Assembly: GCF_003096035.1 (NCBI RefSeq)
Contig: NZ_CP029186.1
Span: 3,919,547-3,983,546, forward strand
Length of the DNA stretch: 64,000 nucleotides
Direction: 5' to 3'
Source: Flavobacterium album
GTDB taxonomy: Bacteria; Bacteroidota; Bacteroidia; Flavobacteriales; Flavobacteriaceae
This document shows, piece after piece, positions 15,199 to 23,416 of the stretch. The notes beneath the pieces are model-generated. The model was not told the DNA's origin, ran no database searches, and was given only the letters and a program-made list of their open reading frames with translations. Both the position numbers and the translations under genes were made by a program. The stretch's first letter is position 1. Each line of letters begins with the position of its first letter.

Positions 15199-17238
15199 TT
15201 GAATAAGTACCTATTATATATACTTATCCCGGCTCTCTGCCTCACCTTTTTTTCCTGCGAAAAATCTTCGGGGGGTAAAAGCAAATCCCAAAATACGATT
15301 GAAAAGCTTTTTGATGAGGGCGAGAATACCAATACCGACCAAAAAGTAAGAGAATCCAGAATTGATTCTGCCTACACCTTATTTTCCAACAATGACAACG
15401 ATTCTATAACGCGGTTTTTCTACCGCAGGGCAACCGTTGCTTACTACGACCTTAATAAATATGACAAGTCCCTGCGGACAAGCCATAAAGTATACGACAT
15501 GGGCACCGAGGCAAAAGATTCGGTAACCATGGCCAAAGCCTCTTACTTTTCGGGTCTATCCCATTCGGAAAAAGGGAACAATGACAGCGCCTTTTATTAT
15601 TACGGGCAGGCAGAAAGGCTTTTTCTTGATATTAATGACTCCAGCCTTTTAGGGGAGATAGGATTATATAAAGCCTACATTTATTATAACATAGGGGAAT
15701 ATGTGCAGTGCGAAAGCCAGGCTATCAAAGCCCTGCGATTGCTGGAGGCAAAAAACAGCACTATAGATATCTATAAATGCAACAACCTCATAGGGAGTGC
15801 GCTGTTAGGCGAAGGCAATTTTACGGAAGCTATCAAATATTACCGGGCAGCTTTGGGATTGCTTGAAAACCTCAGGAAAGAAGGTTACCCTGACAATATT
15901 ATATCCAACTACAAAGCATACTGTTACAATAATATGGGCCGGGTATATATAAAGCAGAAAGATTACGATGACGCCATCCGCATCTACGAAGAGGCTTTTC
16001 CTGAAATTGACCAACGAATCATAGAGCCTGCGCTTTATGCCATGATGATAAATAACCTGGCGTATGTAAGATTCAAATCCGGGAACAATGCCGGCCTTCC
16101 TGATATGTTCTACCGCTCATTGCACATAAGGGACAGTATCGGGGACCGTTCGGGCGTTGTGGCCAGCAACCTGAGCCTGGGGGAATACTTTGCGAGCCGC
16201 CGCGATACTGCCCGTGCGATAATGTACCTGAAATTTGCTTATGATGGTGCCCGCAAAATAAAAAGTACCGACGATATACTTACCACCACTAAAATGTTAT
16301 CGGATATTGACCGTAAAGACGGCCCTTTTTATGCCGACCAATATATCCAGGTGAGCGAGGCATTGCAGGAAACCGCTAAAGCCAACAGGGGTAAGTTTGC
16401 CAGGATAGAATATGAAACCGACAAGCTACAGAACGAGAAAGAGGCCCTCGACCGGAAAAACAACTATATAATGGGTGCATCGGTAATTGTATTGCTGTTC
16501 GTCGCGGCCATATTCATAATATATTACCTGAATTCCCGGAACAAGGAACTTTTGCTTATACAGGAACAGCAAAAAGCAAGCGAGGAAATTTACCAGCTTA
16601 TGTTTGAGCAGCAGTCCAATATCGAATCGGCCCGTACCGAAGAAAAAACGCGTATCGCCATGGAACTCCACGACGGCATACTCAACAACATCTATGCTGT
16701 CCGGCTAAACCTTGAGTTCATCAATAAAAAGGCCGATGAAGAATCTGTAATAAAGCGAAAGGAATACATTAAGGAACTGCAGAACGTGGAAAGTGAGATA
16801 CGCGCTGTATCGCACGACCTTAGCCGCAATGATATCTTTAACCAGGGACAGGATTTTGGCACCATATTGAAATTCATGATAACCTCCCAGAAGAATAACT
16901 TCAATACGGGCTTCGATGCGGAGATTGACCCTACAATAGACTGGGATGCCATGAACAACACCTTTAAGATAAATATTTACAGGATCGTGCAGGAGGCATT
17001 GCAAAACATCAATAAATATTCGCAGGCCGAAAATGCCGGCGTAGAGATAATGCAGCAGGGCAACAACCTGAACATACTCGTTACAGATGACGGCATAGGG
17101 TTCGAACCTGAAAAAGCGAAAGGCGGTATCGGGCTGCGCAACCTGCGTAAACGGGCCGACTCGCTGAAGGGCATACTGAACATCACCTCGCAGCCTGGCA
17201 AAGGCGCATCCATTGAAGTAATATTCCCGTTAGTATAA
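15199..17238 (+). CDS. TPR-containing lipoprotein sensor histidine kinase (HisKA_3)
   Basis: A 679-residue sensor kinase. The N-terminus is a lipoprotein-type signal with Cys20 (LCLTFFSC). Residues 50-400 are TPR-like helical repeats (GNFTEAIKYYRAAL, KDYDDAIRIYEEAF) outside the inner membrane, TM is at 423-444, and a coiled coil follows. HisKA_3 has H491 in MELHDGILNN, and a HATPase has DDGIGFEPE and GIGLRNL near the C-terminus. The start is TTG at 15199: an in-frame stop lies at 15172-15174, no ATG or GTG lies between, and the next Met is residue 101. HisKA_3 kinases usually pair with NarL-type regulators, such as the one at 13276-13953. The ligand is unknown; the upstream small lipoprotein is a candidate. 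Confidence 0.9.
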   Translation: MNKYLLYILIPALCLTFFSCEKSSGGKSKSQNTIEKLFDEGENTNTDQKVRESRIDSAYTLFSNNDNDSITRFFYRRATVAYYDLNKYDKSLRTSHKVYDMGTEAKDSVTMAKASYFSGLSHSEKGNNDSAFYYYGQAERLFLDINDSSLLGEIGLYKAYIYYNIGEYVQCESQAIKALRLLEAKNSTIDIYKCNNLIGSALLGEGNFTEAIKYYRAALGLLENLRKEGYPDNIISNYKAYCYNNMGRVYIKQKDYDDAIRIYEEAFPEIDQRIIEPALYAMMINNLAYVRFKSGNNAGLPDMFYRSLHIRDSIGDRSGVVASNLSLGEYFASRRDTARAIMYLKFAYDGARKIKSTDDILTTTKMLSDIDRKDGPFYADQYIQVSEALQETAKANRGKFARIEYETDKLQNEKEALDRKNNYIMGASVIVLLFVAAIFIIYYLNSRNKELLLIQEQQKASEEIYQLMFEQQSNIESARTEEKTRIAMELHDGILNNIYAVRLNLEFINKKADEESVIKRKEYIKELQNVESEIRAVSHDLSRNDIFNQGQDFGTILKFMITSQKNNFNTGFDAEIDPTIDWDAMNNTFKINIYRIVQEALQNINKYSQAENAGVEIMQQGNNLNILVTDDGIGFEPEKAKGGIGLRNLRKRADSLKGILNITSQPGKGASIEVIFPLV

Positions 17239-17274
17239 AAATAAAAAATACGGAATTCTCATAAATTTGTTTTA

Positions 17275-17282
17275 TATATTTG
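17275..17282 (+). promoter_or_regulatory. -7 element of the glutamate dehydrogenase gene
   Basis: TATATTTG matches TAnnTTTG and lies 26 bases before the ATG at 17308. Confidence 0.6.
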
Positions 17283-17307
17283 TGCCGATTTATAAAAACA
17301 CAACTAA

Positions 17308-18534
17308 ATGAAAGATTTACTAAGTAAATTCGAAAATAAACAACCTGAAATAATATTCAACTGGAAAGATACCGAAACCGAGGCTGAAGGCTGGACAGTG
17401 ATCAATTCACTTCGCGGTGGCGCTGCCGGCGGTGGTACCAGGATGCGCAAAGGCCTTGACATGAACGAGGTGCTTTCGCTGGCCAAAACCATGGAAGTAA
17501 AATTTTCGGTTTCCGGCCCTGCAATAGGGGGCGCAAAATCGGGAATTAACTTTGACCCGAACGACCCACGCAAAAAAGGCGTGCTGCAAAGATGGTACAA
17601 AGCCGTATCCCCATTACTGAAAAGCTATTACGGAACCGGCGGCGACCTTAATGTAGACGAGATACACGAGGTGATACCAATGACAGAGGAGTGTGGCGTA
17701 TGGCATCCGCAGGAAGGTGTTTTCAACGGGCATTTTAAGCCAAGCGAAGCGGACAAGATAAACAGGATAGGCCAGCTGCGCCAGGGTGTTGTGAAGGTTA
17801 TCGAGAACCCTGCCTTCTCCCCTGACGTGAACAGGAAATATACGGTGGCAGACATGATTACCGGATATGGCGTTGCTGAGGCAGTACGTCATTTTTACAA
17901 CATTTACGGAGGTGACGTTAAAGGCAAAAAAGCCATTGTACAGGGCTTTGGTAACGTAGGTTCTGCGGCGGCATTCTACCTTGCTGAGATGGGCGCTAAA
18001 GTAGTGGGCATCATCGACCGTGACGGCGGGCTTATCAATAAAGAAGGCTTTACTTTTGAAGAGATCAAGCAACTGTTCCTTAATAAGGACGGCAACAAAC
18101 TTGTGGCTGACAATATGATCCCGTTTGAGCAGATCAATGCGGAAATATGGAATATAGGCGCGGAAATATTTACGCCATGTGCCGCTTCGAGATTGGTTAC
18201 CAAAGAGCAGATAGACAGCATGATCGCTTCGGGCCTTGAGGTGATATCTTGTGGCGCCAACGTGCCTTTTGCCGATAAAGAAATATTCTTCGGCCCGATC
18301 ATGGAAACTACCGACAGCAAAGTAAGCCTTATCCCTGATTTCATTTCAAACTGCGGTATGGCAAGGGTATTTGCTTATTTCATGGAGAAAAAAGTAAGCA
18401 TGACCGATGATGCGATATTCAATGACGCGTCAACAATAATCGGCAATGCGATACAAAAAGTACATGCACAAAACAGCAGCAAAACAGGCATTAGTGCTAC
18501 GGCATTTGAAATTGCCTTAAAGCAACTGGTGTAA
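17308..18534 (+). CDS. Glu/Leu/Phe/Val dehydrogenase
   Basis: A 408-residue NAD(P)-dependent amino-acid dehydrogenase, interconverting an amino acid and its 2-oxo acid with ammonia. Motifs are GGAAGGGTRMRKG (residues 32-44), catalytic Lys in GPAIGGAKSGINF (near 75), the TGGDLNVDE segment, and the Rossmann site VQGFGNVGSAAAFYLAEMGA near 220. The length suits the short Glu/Leu/Phe/Val branch. Glutamate or leucine cannot be chosen from sequence alone. It has its own promoter and a strong terminator. Confidence 0.92.
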   Translation: MKDLLSKFENKQPEIIFNWKDTETEAEGWTVINSLRGGAAGGGTRMRKGLDMNEVLSLAKTMEVKFSVSGPAIGGAKSGINFDPNDPRKKGVLQRWYKAVSPLLKSYYGTGGDLNVDEIHEVIPMTEECGVWHPQEGVFNGHFKPSEADKINRIGQLRQGVVKVIENPAFSPDVNRKYTVADMITGYGVAEAVRHFYNIYGGDVKGKKAIVQGFGNVGSAAAFYLAEMGAKVVGIIDRDGGLINKEGFTFEEIKQLFLNKDGNKLVADNMIPFEQINAEIWNIGAEIFTPCAASRLVTKEQIDSMIASGLEVISCGANVPFADKEIFFGPIMETTDSKVSLIPDFISNCGMARVFAYFMEKKVSMTDDAIFNDASTIIGNAIQKVHAQNSSKTGISATAFEIALKQLV

Positions 18535-18558
18535 ACCCAAAATAAATTATACTTTTAT

Positions 18559-18586
18559 AATGGCAGGCGATCCCTGCCATTTTTTA
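18559..18586 (+). terminator. Intrinsic terminator of the glutamate dehydrogenase gene
   Basis: The stem AATGGCAGG (18559-18567), loop CGATC and CCTGCCATT (18573-18581) is followed by a T-run. The folC start codon lies only about 10 bases after the stem. Confidence 0.9.
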
Positions 18587-18590
18587 ATAT

Positions 18591-19805
18591 ATGGACTATA
18601 AAGAAACCGTTGAATGGATGTTTGGCCGCCTGCCCATGTACCAGATGCAGGGCGCTTCGGCCTATAAAAAAGACCTTACCAACACCCTGCTGCTGGCAGA
18701 TCATCTTGGCAACCCGGAAAAGAAGATTACGGCCATACACGTGGCGGGAACCAATGGCAAAGGCTCCACATCGAACATGCTGGCCTCCATACTACAGGAA
18801 GCAGGCTACAAGACCGGCCTGTATACCTCGCCGCACCTGAAGGATTTCAGGGAACGGATTAAGATCAACGGTCAGGACATACCGGAGAGCTTTGTAATTG
18901 GTTTTATAGAAAGGAACAAGCCTTTTTTTGAAGAGCAGGAACTCAGCTTTTTTGAGATGACCGTAGGCCTTGCCTTCGATTATTTCGTGGCGGAACAGGT
19001 AGACATAGCAGTGATTGAAGTAGGCATGGGCGGCAGGCTCGATTCTACCAACATCATTACGCCGCTGGTATCTGTTATTACCAACATCGGAATGGACCAT
19101 ATGCAATTCCTTGGGAATACATTACAGGAGATTGCGATGGAAAAAGCAGGGATCATCAAGCCCGGCATACCGGTAGTCATTGGTGAGTATACACCTGAGA
19201 CCAGGCCTGTATTTTTAGCGAAAGCGAAGGCGTGCTCCTCCCCTGTCTTCTTTGCTTCAGATGAAGTAACCGGCGACTATCCGTCCGACCTTGTTGGCGA
19301 TTACCAAAATTACAACAAAAAAACGGTTCTAAAAACCATTGAAATACTACAGGAGCGATTCCCGGTAACACAAAAAAACATCAGCGAAGGCTTGCTTCAT
19401 GTGTCAAAAAATACAGGATTCGCAGGCAGGTGGCAGCAGGTGCATACTAATCCTACAGCCATAGCCGATACTGCCCATAACAGCCACGGCCTTAAGATCG
19501 TGATGGCACAGCTTCAAAAGCAAAAATTCGGTGCCCTGCACATCGTTCTTGGTGTGGTGAATGACAAAGACCTGGCCGATATCCTCCCGCTATTCCCGAA
19601 AAATGCCACCTATTATTTTTGTAAGCCCATTGTACCCCGCGGACTCGACGCAAAACTTTTGCAGGGAGCGGCAACAGGCTACGGACTGAATGGCAATGTA
19701 TATAATTCGGTTACAAGCGCTTATGAGGATGCGCTGGCAAATGCATCTGCAAACGACTTCATTTACATTGGCGGGAGCACTTTTGTAGTAGCAGAAATTT
19801 TATGA
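18591..19805 (+). CDS. folC: Folylpolyglutamate synthase / dihydrofolate synthase
   Basis: A 404-residue Mur-ligase-type ATPase that adds glutamate to dihydropteroate and folates. Motifs are the P-loop HVAGTNGKGSTSNMLASIL (residues 49-67), YTSPHL with FRERIKING, the MGGRLDSTN motif near 145, and the C-terminal DTAHNSHG (near 290). The length is normal for the bifunctional enzyme. It is separated from the dehydrogenase by a terminator, so it needs a promoter overlapping that terminator or readthrough. tRNA-Val follows. Confidence 0.93.
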   Translation: MDYKETVEWMFGRLPMYQMQGASAYKKDLTNTLLLADHLGNPEKKITAIHVAGTNGKGSTSNMLASILQEAGYKTGLYTSPHLKDFRERIKINGQDIPESFVIGFIERNKPFFEEQELSFFEMTVGLAFDYFVAEQVDIAVIEVGMGGRLDSTNIITPLVSVITNIGMDHMQFLGNTLQEIAMEKAGIIKPGIPVVIGEYTPETRPVFLAKAKACSSPVFFASDEVTGDYPSDLVGDYQNYNKKTVLKTIEILQERFPVTQKNISEGLLHVSKNTGFAGRWQQVHTNPTAIADTAHNSHGLKIVMAQLQKQKFGALHIVLGVVNDKDLADILPLFPKNATYYFCKPIVPRGLDAKLLQGAATGYGLNGNVYNSVTSAYEDALANASANDFIYIGGSTFVVAEIL

Positions 19806-19821
19806 TTTTTTACTTTAATGT

Positions 19822-19851
19822 TTGCAAATATCAAAAAACACCCTATATTTG
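19822..19851 (+). promoter_or_regulatory. Promoter of tRNA-Val
   Basis: TTG at 19822-19824, 19 bases, then TATATTTG at 19844-19851. This is a close consensus match 37 bases before the tRNA. Confidence 0.85.
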
Positions 19852-19888
19852 CACTCGCAATACGGAACAAGATTGCAAAACATATTGG

Positions 19889-19963
19889 GGGCGATTAGCT
19901 CAGCTGGTTCAGAGCATCTCGTTTACACCGAGAGGGTCGGGGGTTCGAATCCCTCATCGCCCA
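19889..19963 (+). tRNA. tRNA-Val (anticodon TAC)
   Basis: The acceptor stem GGGCGAT pairs perfectly with ATCGCCC. The anticodon stem TCTCG/CGAGA closes the loop TTTACAC, giving anticodon TAC (reads GUA/GUG). The T arm is GGGGGTTCGAATCCCTC. CCA is not encoded. Confidence 0.97.
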
Positions 19964-19965
19964 CA

Positions 19966-20038
19966 GATTTAAAAACTCTTCAGGAAACTGAAGAGTTTTT
20001 TGTTTTTATGAGCTTTTGGTATTGATTCTTTTTAATCT
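19966..20038. repeat. Direct repeat copy A, including the tRNA-Val terminator
   Basis: This stretch begins three bases after the tRNA-Val 3' end. It recurs at 21028-21099 in the same orientation with about four in five bases identical by eye. The two copies bracket the disrupted trypsin-like gene. Confidence 0.7.
19972..20003. terminator. Terminator of tRNA-Val
   Basis: AAAACTCTTCAG (19972-19983), a GAAA tetraloop and CTGAAGAGTTTT (19988-19999) are followed by TT-G-TTTTT. It is probably bidirectional. Confidence 0.9.
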
Positions 20039-20168
20039 TATTTTAGTTTAGTCAAAATACTCGTCTTTGTAAGTTGTAAACGGCTAAATTGGGGGATGTT
20101 AATTGCTAGACCAAATACAGCCGAATAAATATGAAAGAACTAAATAAAAAAGAATAAATTAAACTATT

Positions 20169-20912
20169 ATGGGCACAGAAAATTTACTTGAAGATTTGGT
20201 TAACCATGTTGTATCATCGACACTACATGTCGTTATGATCGATCCAAAAACTCTTATGCCTAAATGTGCCGGTAGCGGATGTTTTATCATATATAAAGAA
20301 CGTCCGTTTTTTATTTCAGTTCAACACGTAACAGATAAAGAAGGGTTACAGGCGGTTATTGATAAAGGAACAGGAAATGAGACTGGGACAGACGTGTTTC
20401 CTGTCCTGCTCTAAACTATATTGGTGAAATTGATATTAATCAATTGGACATCAGTAAACCTGTAATTGAGCAGACAAAAATGTTAGATGTTTGTTATGCT
20501 GAAATGAAAGAAGATATCGTCATTTATCAAAAAGAATTATGGTTTAATAAAATACATGTAAAAGCTGATAATAAACGATTGCTATTTACCGATTTGACTT
20601 ATATTCCCAATACAGATGAAAAAATACTGTTTCTATGGTAGAATACGTGCAGCCACATACCAAAATGAATTAATTCAAACGGATAAATTATTTTTGGGTT
20701 TAGAATATGACTGTAAAGTTGGACCATTTGAGCGTTTTATTTTGCAAGATGTTATACAAGAACATAACCATATTGATTTTATTGGGACCAGTGGAGCACC
20801 GATTATTTCGGAAACCGGAGAACCAGTTGCATTTGTTGCTCACGGATATACAGGCGAAAAATATATTTATGCTTTCTCGGATAGAGAAATAAAAAGATAT
20901 CTGGATATATAA
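20169..20912 (+). pseudogene. Trypsin-like serine protease, disrupted by two frameshifts
   Basis: Three consecutive ORF pieces (20169-20414, 20444-20641, 20616-20912) read as one protein of about 245 residues. The first piece carries FISVQHV, which fits the catalytic His region of S1-type proteases. The last carries GTSGAP with the nucleophile Ser. The reading frame shifts between about 20395 and 20440, and again at an A6 run near 20621-20626. Sequencing error, decay or programmed shifting are all possible, though two shifts favour decay. The DNA is AT-richer than its neighbours and sits behind tRNA-Val between direct repeats, suggesting acquired sequence. There is no signal peptide, so the product would be cytoplasmic. 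Confidence 0.7.
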
Positions 20913-21265
20913 TATATATTGACATGCACCCTAATGAATAAAATTAACCATGATTTATATGTTTTGTATATATCTAAATCATTTGTAATTTCAATTCAGA
21001 ATCAAATAAACAATAAACTCGTCTAATGATTTATAACTCTCCAGGAAACTGAGGAGTTTTTTTGTTTTATGAACTTTCGGAAGTGATCCGTATTAATCCC
21101 TATTTCTGCACTTCCCGCAAATGGAATAATAAAATAAAGACATTTTAAATTCTCCAAAAATTATTTGTGCAGTCCTTTTTTTTGTAGTATTGTAAAATAC
21201 CTAGTTCATTCATTCTTTACTATTATCAGGTTTGCATTATTTAGCTGCCATTTAATAACATCGCG
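20913..21265. other. Intergenic region holding direct repeat copy B
   Basis: About 350 AT-rich bases without a gene. Copy B of the tRNA-Val downstream repeat lies at 21028-21099 and ends in a T-run terminator-like hairpin. No consensus promoter for the hydrolase at 21266 could be picked. Confidence 0.6.
21028..21099. repeat. Direct repeat copy B with terminator-like hairpin
   Basis: A diverged copy of 19966-20038. It keeps the core AACTCTCCAG-GAAA-CTGAGGAGTT plus T-run, with one C-A mismatch and one G-U pair in the stem, and the following ATGAACTTTCGG segment. It lacks the tRNA itself. Confidence 0.7.
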
Positions 21266-22423
21266 ATGATAAAAAAAATATTTATATTACTGTTTCTTTT
21301 CAATTTGCTGCCTGCAACGTTGTCTGCACAAAATTATGAGAGATACAAGAAGCTGACCGACAGTACAATAGTATCTAAATACCTCGGATACGACAAAAAG
21401 ATATCGGTGTTAGTACCAATAGAGTGGCAAAAGGATTTAAAAAACAAATTTCCCCTGATTATTATATTCGATAAGCAGAATAAAAGAAGCCATAATTACA
21501 TCATTAATACAGTTGATTACCTGACAAGTAATGAGCAGATGCCATCCTCTGTAATAATTAGTGTAGCATCCGAACAGCGTTATCGTTACCTGGAAACACA
21601 GTATAAAATTTCTGATTCGAGCGGACTTGCTGCAGAGAATGAAAAATTCATATTTGATGAACTTATCCCGATTGCCGAAAAAAAATATAAAACTAATGCC
21701 CTAAGAATATTAATCGGCCATTCGAGATATGGGTACTTTACCACTTCACTATTCAAATCCAGGATTAACGATTTGACCGGCGTTATTGCTATGAGTCCGT
21801 TTTTTGTACAGAAAAATATTAATCTAACGGACTCAATAAGCAAATTAAACAATCCTTCCCACTCCAGGAAATATTTCCGTTTCGCAATTGGAAATGATTT
21901 TCCGGAGGATTTCAGCATGATGGAATCAGGTTTGGGGAAGCGTACTCCCAACGCCTTGCTGGATATAAAAGGATACCGCTTTAAAGAAGCCGCCCATAAT
22001 GTTACACCCGGTTTATTGATAAGCACATCGCTCTATGAAATATTCGAGGAATGGTCCAATATCCAGGCGCAATATTCTTCGGTTAAGCAAAACGATTTAA
22101 ACTGCAAAGCTACCCTTGAGAAACAAATAACCTCGTGCTATGGAACAGGTGTTAACTTTTCAATTGGTGTACTCAATGGGAAGGGATGGCATTTTTTCAA
22201 TGAAAAACAATATGACAAGGCAGTTCAGGCGTGGCAAATATTGATGGCTGCTTATCCAAATTTTTCCGAAGGTTATCTATACATAATTGAGGCCCAAATT
22301 CAACTGAAAAAAAATTATGATAAAACAGTTCAAGATTTCAGGGATTCATTGGCTGCTTCAGGATTTTACACAGAGCAGGAAAAGAAAGACTTACTAATTG
22401 AATTACAGGAATTGATAAAATAA
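21266..22423 (+). CDS. Secreted alpha/beta-hydrolase (putative esterase)
   Basis: A 385-residue protein with a signal peptide (residues 1-21, cut at LSAQ). Residues 35-260 resemble the esterase D/IroE-like family of alpha/beta-hydrolases: strand FPLIIIFD near 62, then the nucleophile elbow GHSRYG (near 152) and a candidate acid/His region around AHNVTPG. The C-terminal 100 residues are helical with a TPR-like pair (YDKAVQAWQILMAAYPNFSEGY). The substrate is unknown. It lies 27 bases upstream of another hydrolase on the same strand, so the two are likely cotranscribed. Confidence 0.82.
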   Translation: MIKKIFILLFLFNLLPATLSAQNYERYKKLTDSTIVSKYLGYDKKISVLVPIEWQKDLKNKFPLIIIFDKQNKRSHNYIINTVDYLTSNEQMPSSVIISVASEQRYRYLETQYKISDSSGLAAENEKFIFDELIPIAEKKYKTNALRILIGHSRYGYFTTSLFKSRINDLTGVIAMSPFFVQKNINLTDSISKLNNPSHSRKYFRFAIGNDFPEDFSMMESGLGKRTPNALLDIKGYRFKEAAHNVTPGLLISTSLYEIFEEWSNIQAQYSSVKQNDLNCKATLEKQITSCYGTGVNFSIGVLNGKGWHFFNEKQYDKAVQAWQILMAAYPNFSEGYLYIIEAQIQLKKNYDKTVQDFRDSLAASGFYTEQEKKDLLIELQELIK

Positions 22424-22450
22424 TAGGCTGATAACAATCATACATATCAA

Positions 22451-23350
22451 ATGGATTTAAACTTATTTTCTAAAGCATTGCTTTGGTTATTACTGGTAAC
22501 CTTACCGGAAACCGCATTTTCCCAATCAGCCGACTTTACCATTAAGGATGTAAAATTTGAAAGCCAGGGCATCACTCTTGCGGGCTCAGTTTTAACGCCT
22601 AAAAAACCCGTTGCGGCAGTTGTAATTGTTCACGGCTCTGATCCTGTAAAAAGAGAACTGGAGTTTGCAAAACGCCTTGCGAAAGAAGGCATTGCTGTAT
22701 TAACATATGATAAACGCGGCGTTGGAGAATCCGTTGGTGTGTATGTCGGGCCGTCTGTTGGCACCAATAATATAGATGCTGCCAATCTTGATTTATTAGC
22801 TCAGGATGCATCAGCAGCAGTTAGTGTGCTTCGAACTAATTTGAAAGATAAGAAAATACCAATTGGCCTGGCAGGCTTCAGCCAGGCAGGATGGATCATA
22901 CCAATTGCTGCGGGTAAAAACCCACTAATAGCATTTATGGTTCTGTTTAGCTGCCCTACGATTACCACCCTGGAACAACTCAGGTTTCAGTTTTACACTA
23001 ATGGAAATAATAGTTTTTGGGAAAATCATACAGATGAAGATGCCCGCGAACATACTAAAAATGACCCGGACAGGTACCAGTTCGCTGCAACTGACCCAAA
23101 AATTTCGCTTAATACCCTGTCAATTCCGGGACTTTGGCTTTATGGTGAAAAAGATATACAGATCCCGGTAAAATTATGTATAGAGCAGCTAAATACATTG
23201 AAAGCAAAAGGCAAACCTTTCGAATATACTTTGTTCCCGGCATTAGGACACAATACTTCTTCTGAGACTATTATAGAGCCCGTTGCTATTTCAATTCAAT
23301 GGATAAAACAAAAAGCTTTGGAGATTAAGAAGGTGAAAGTATCCCAATAA
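22451..23350 (+). CDS. Secreted alpha/beta-hydrolase (dienelactone-hydrolase-like)
   Basis: A 299-residue enzyme with a signal peptide (cut near AFSQ at residue 25). The fold begins with VKFESQGITLAGSVLTP. VIVHGSDPV (near 58-66) is the oxyanion strand, GFSQAGW (near 141) is the nucleophile Ser elbow, LYGEKDIQIP carries the acid residue, and GHNTSS carries the His. These are the marks of the periplasmic peptidase/esterase-like hydrolases frequent in Bacteroidota. It is in an apparent operon with the preceding esterase. The substrate is unknown. Confidence 0.85.
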   Translation: MDLNLFSKALLWLLLVTLPETAFSQSADFTIKDVKFESQGITLAGSVLTPKKPVAAVVIVHGSDPVKRELEFAKRLAKEGIAVLTYDKRGVGESVGVYVGPSVGTNNIDAANLDLLAQDASAAVSVLRTNLKDKKIPIGLAGFSQAGWIIPIAAGKNPLIAFMVLFSCPTITTLEQLRFQFYTNGNNSFWENHTDEDAREHTKNDPDRYQFAATDPKISLNTLSIPGLWLYGEKDIQIPVKLCIEQLNTLKAKGKPFEYTLFPALGHNTSSETIIEPVAISIQWIKQKALEIKKVKVSQ

Positions 23351-23416
23351 CCACCAGTTTCATTTCATCCTGAAAACCTTTCAAAATGGGAGGCGGTTAT
23401 GTTTAGCCCAGGCTCT

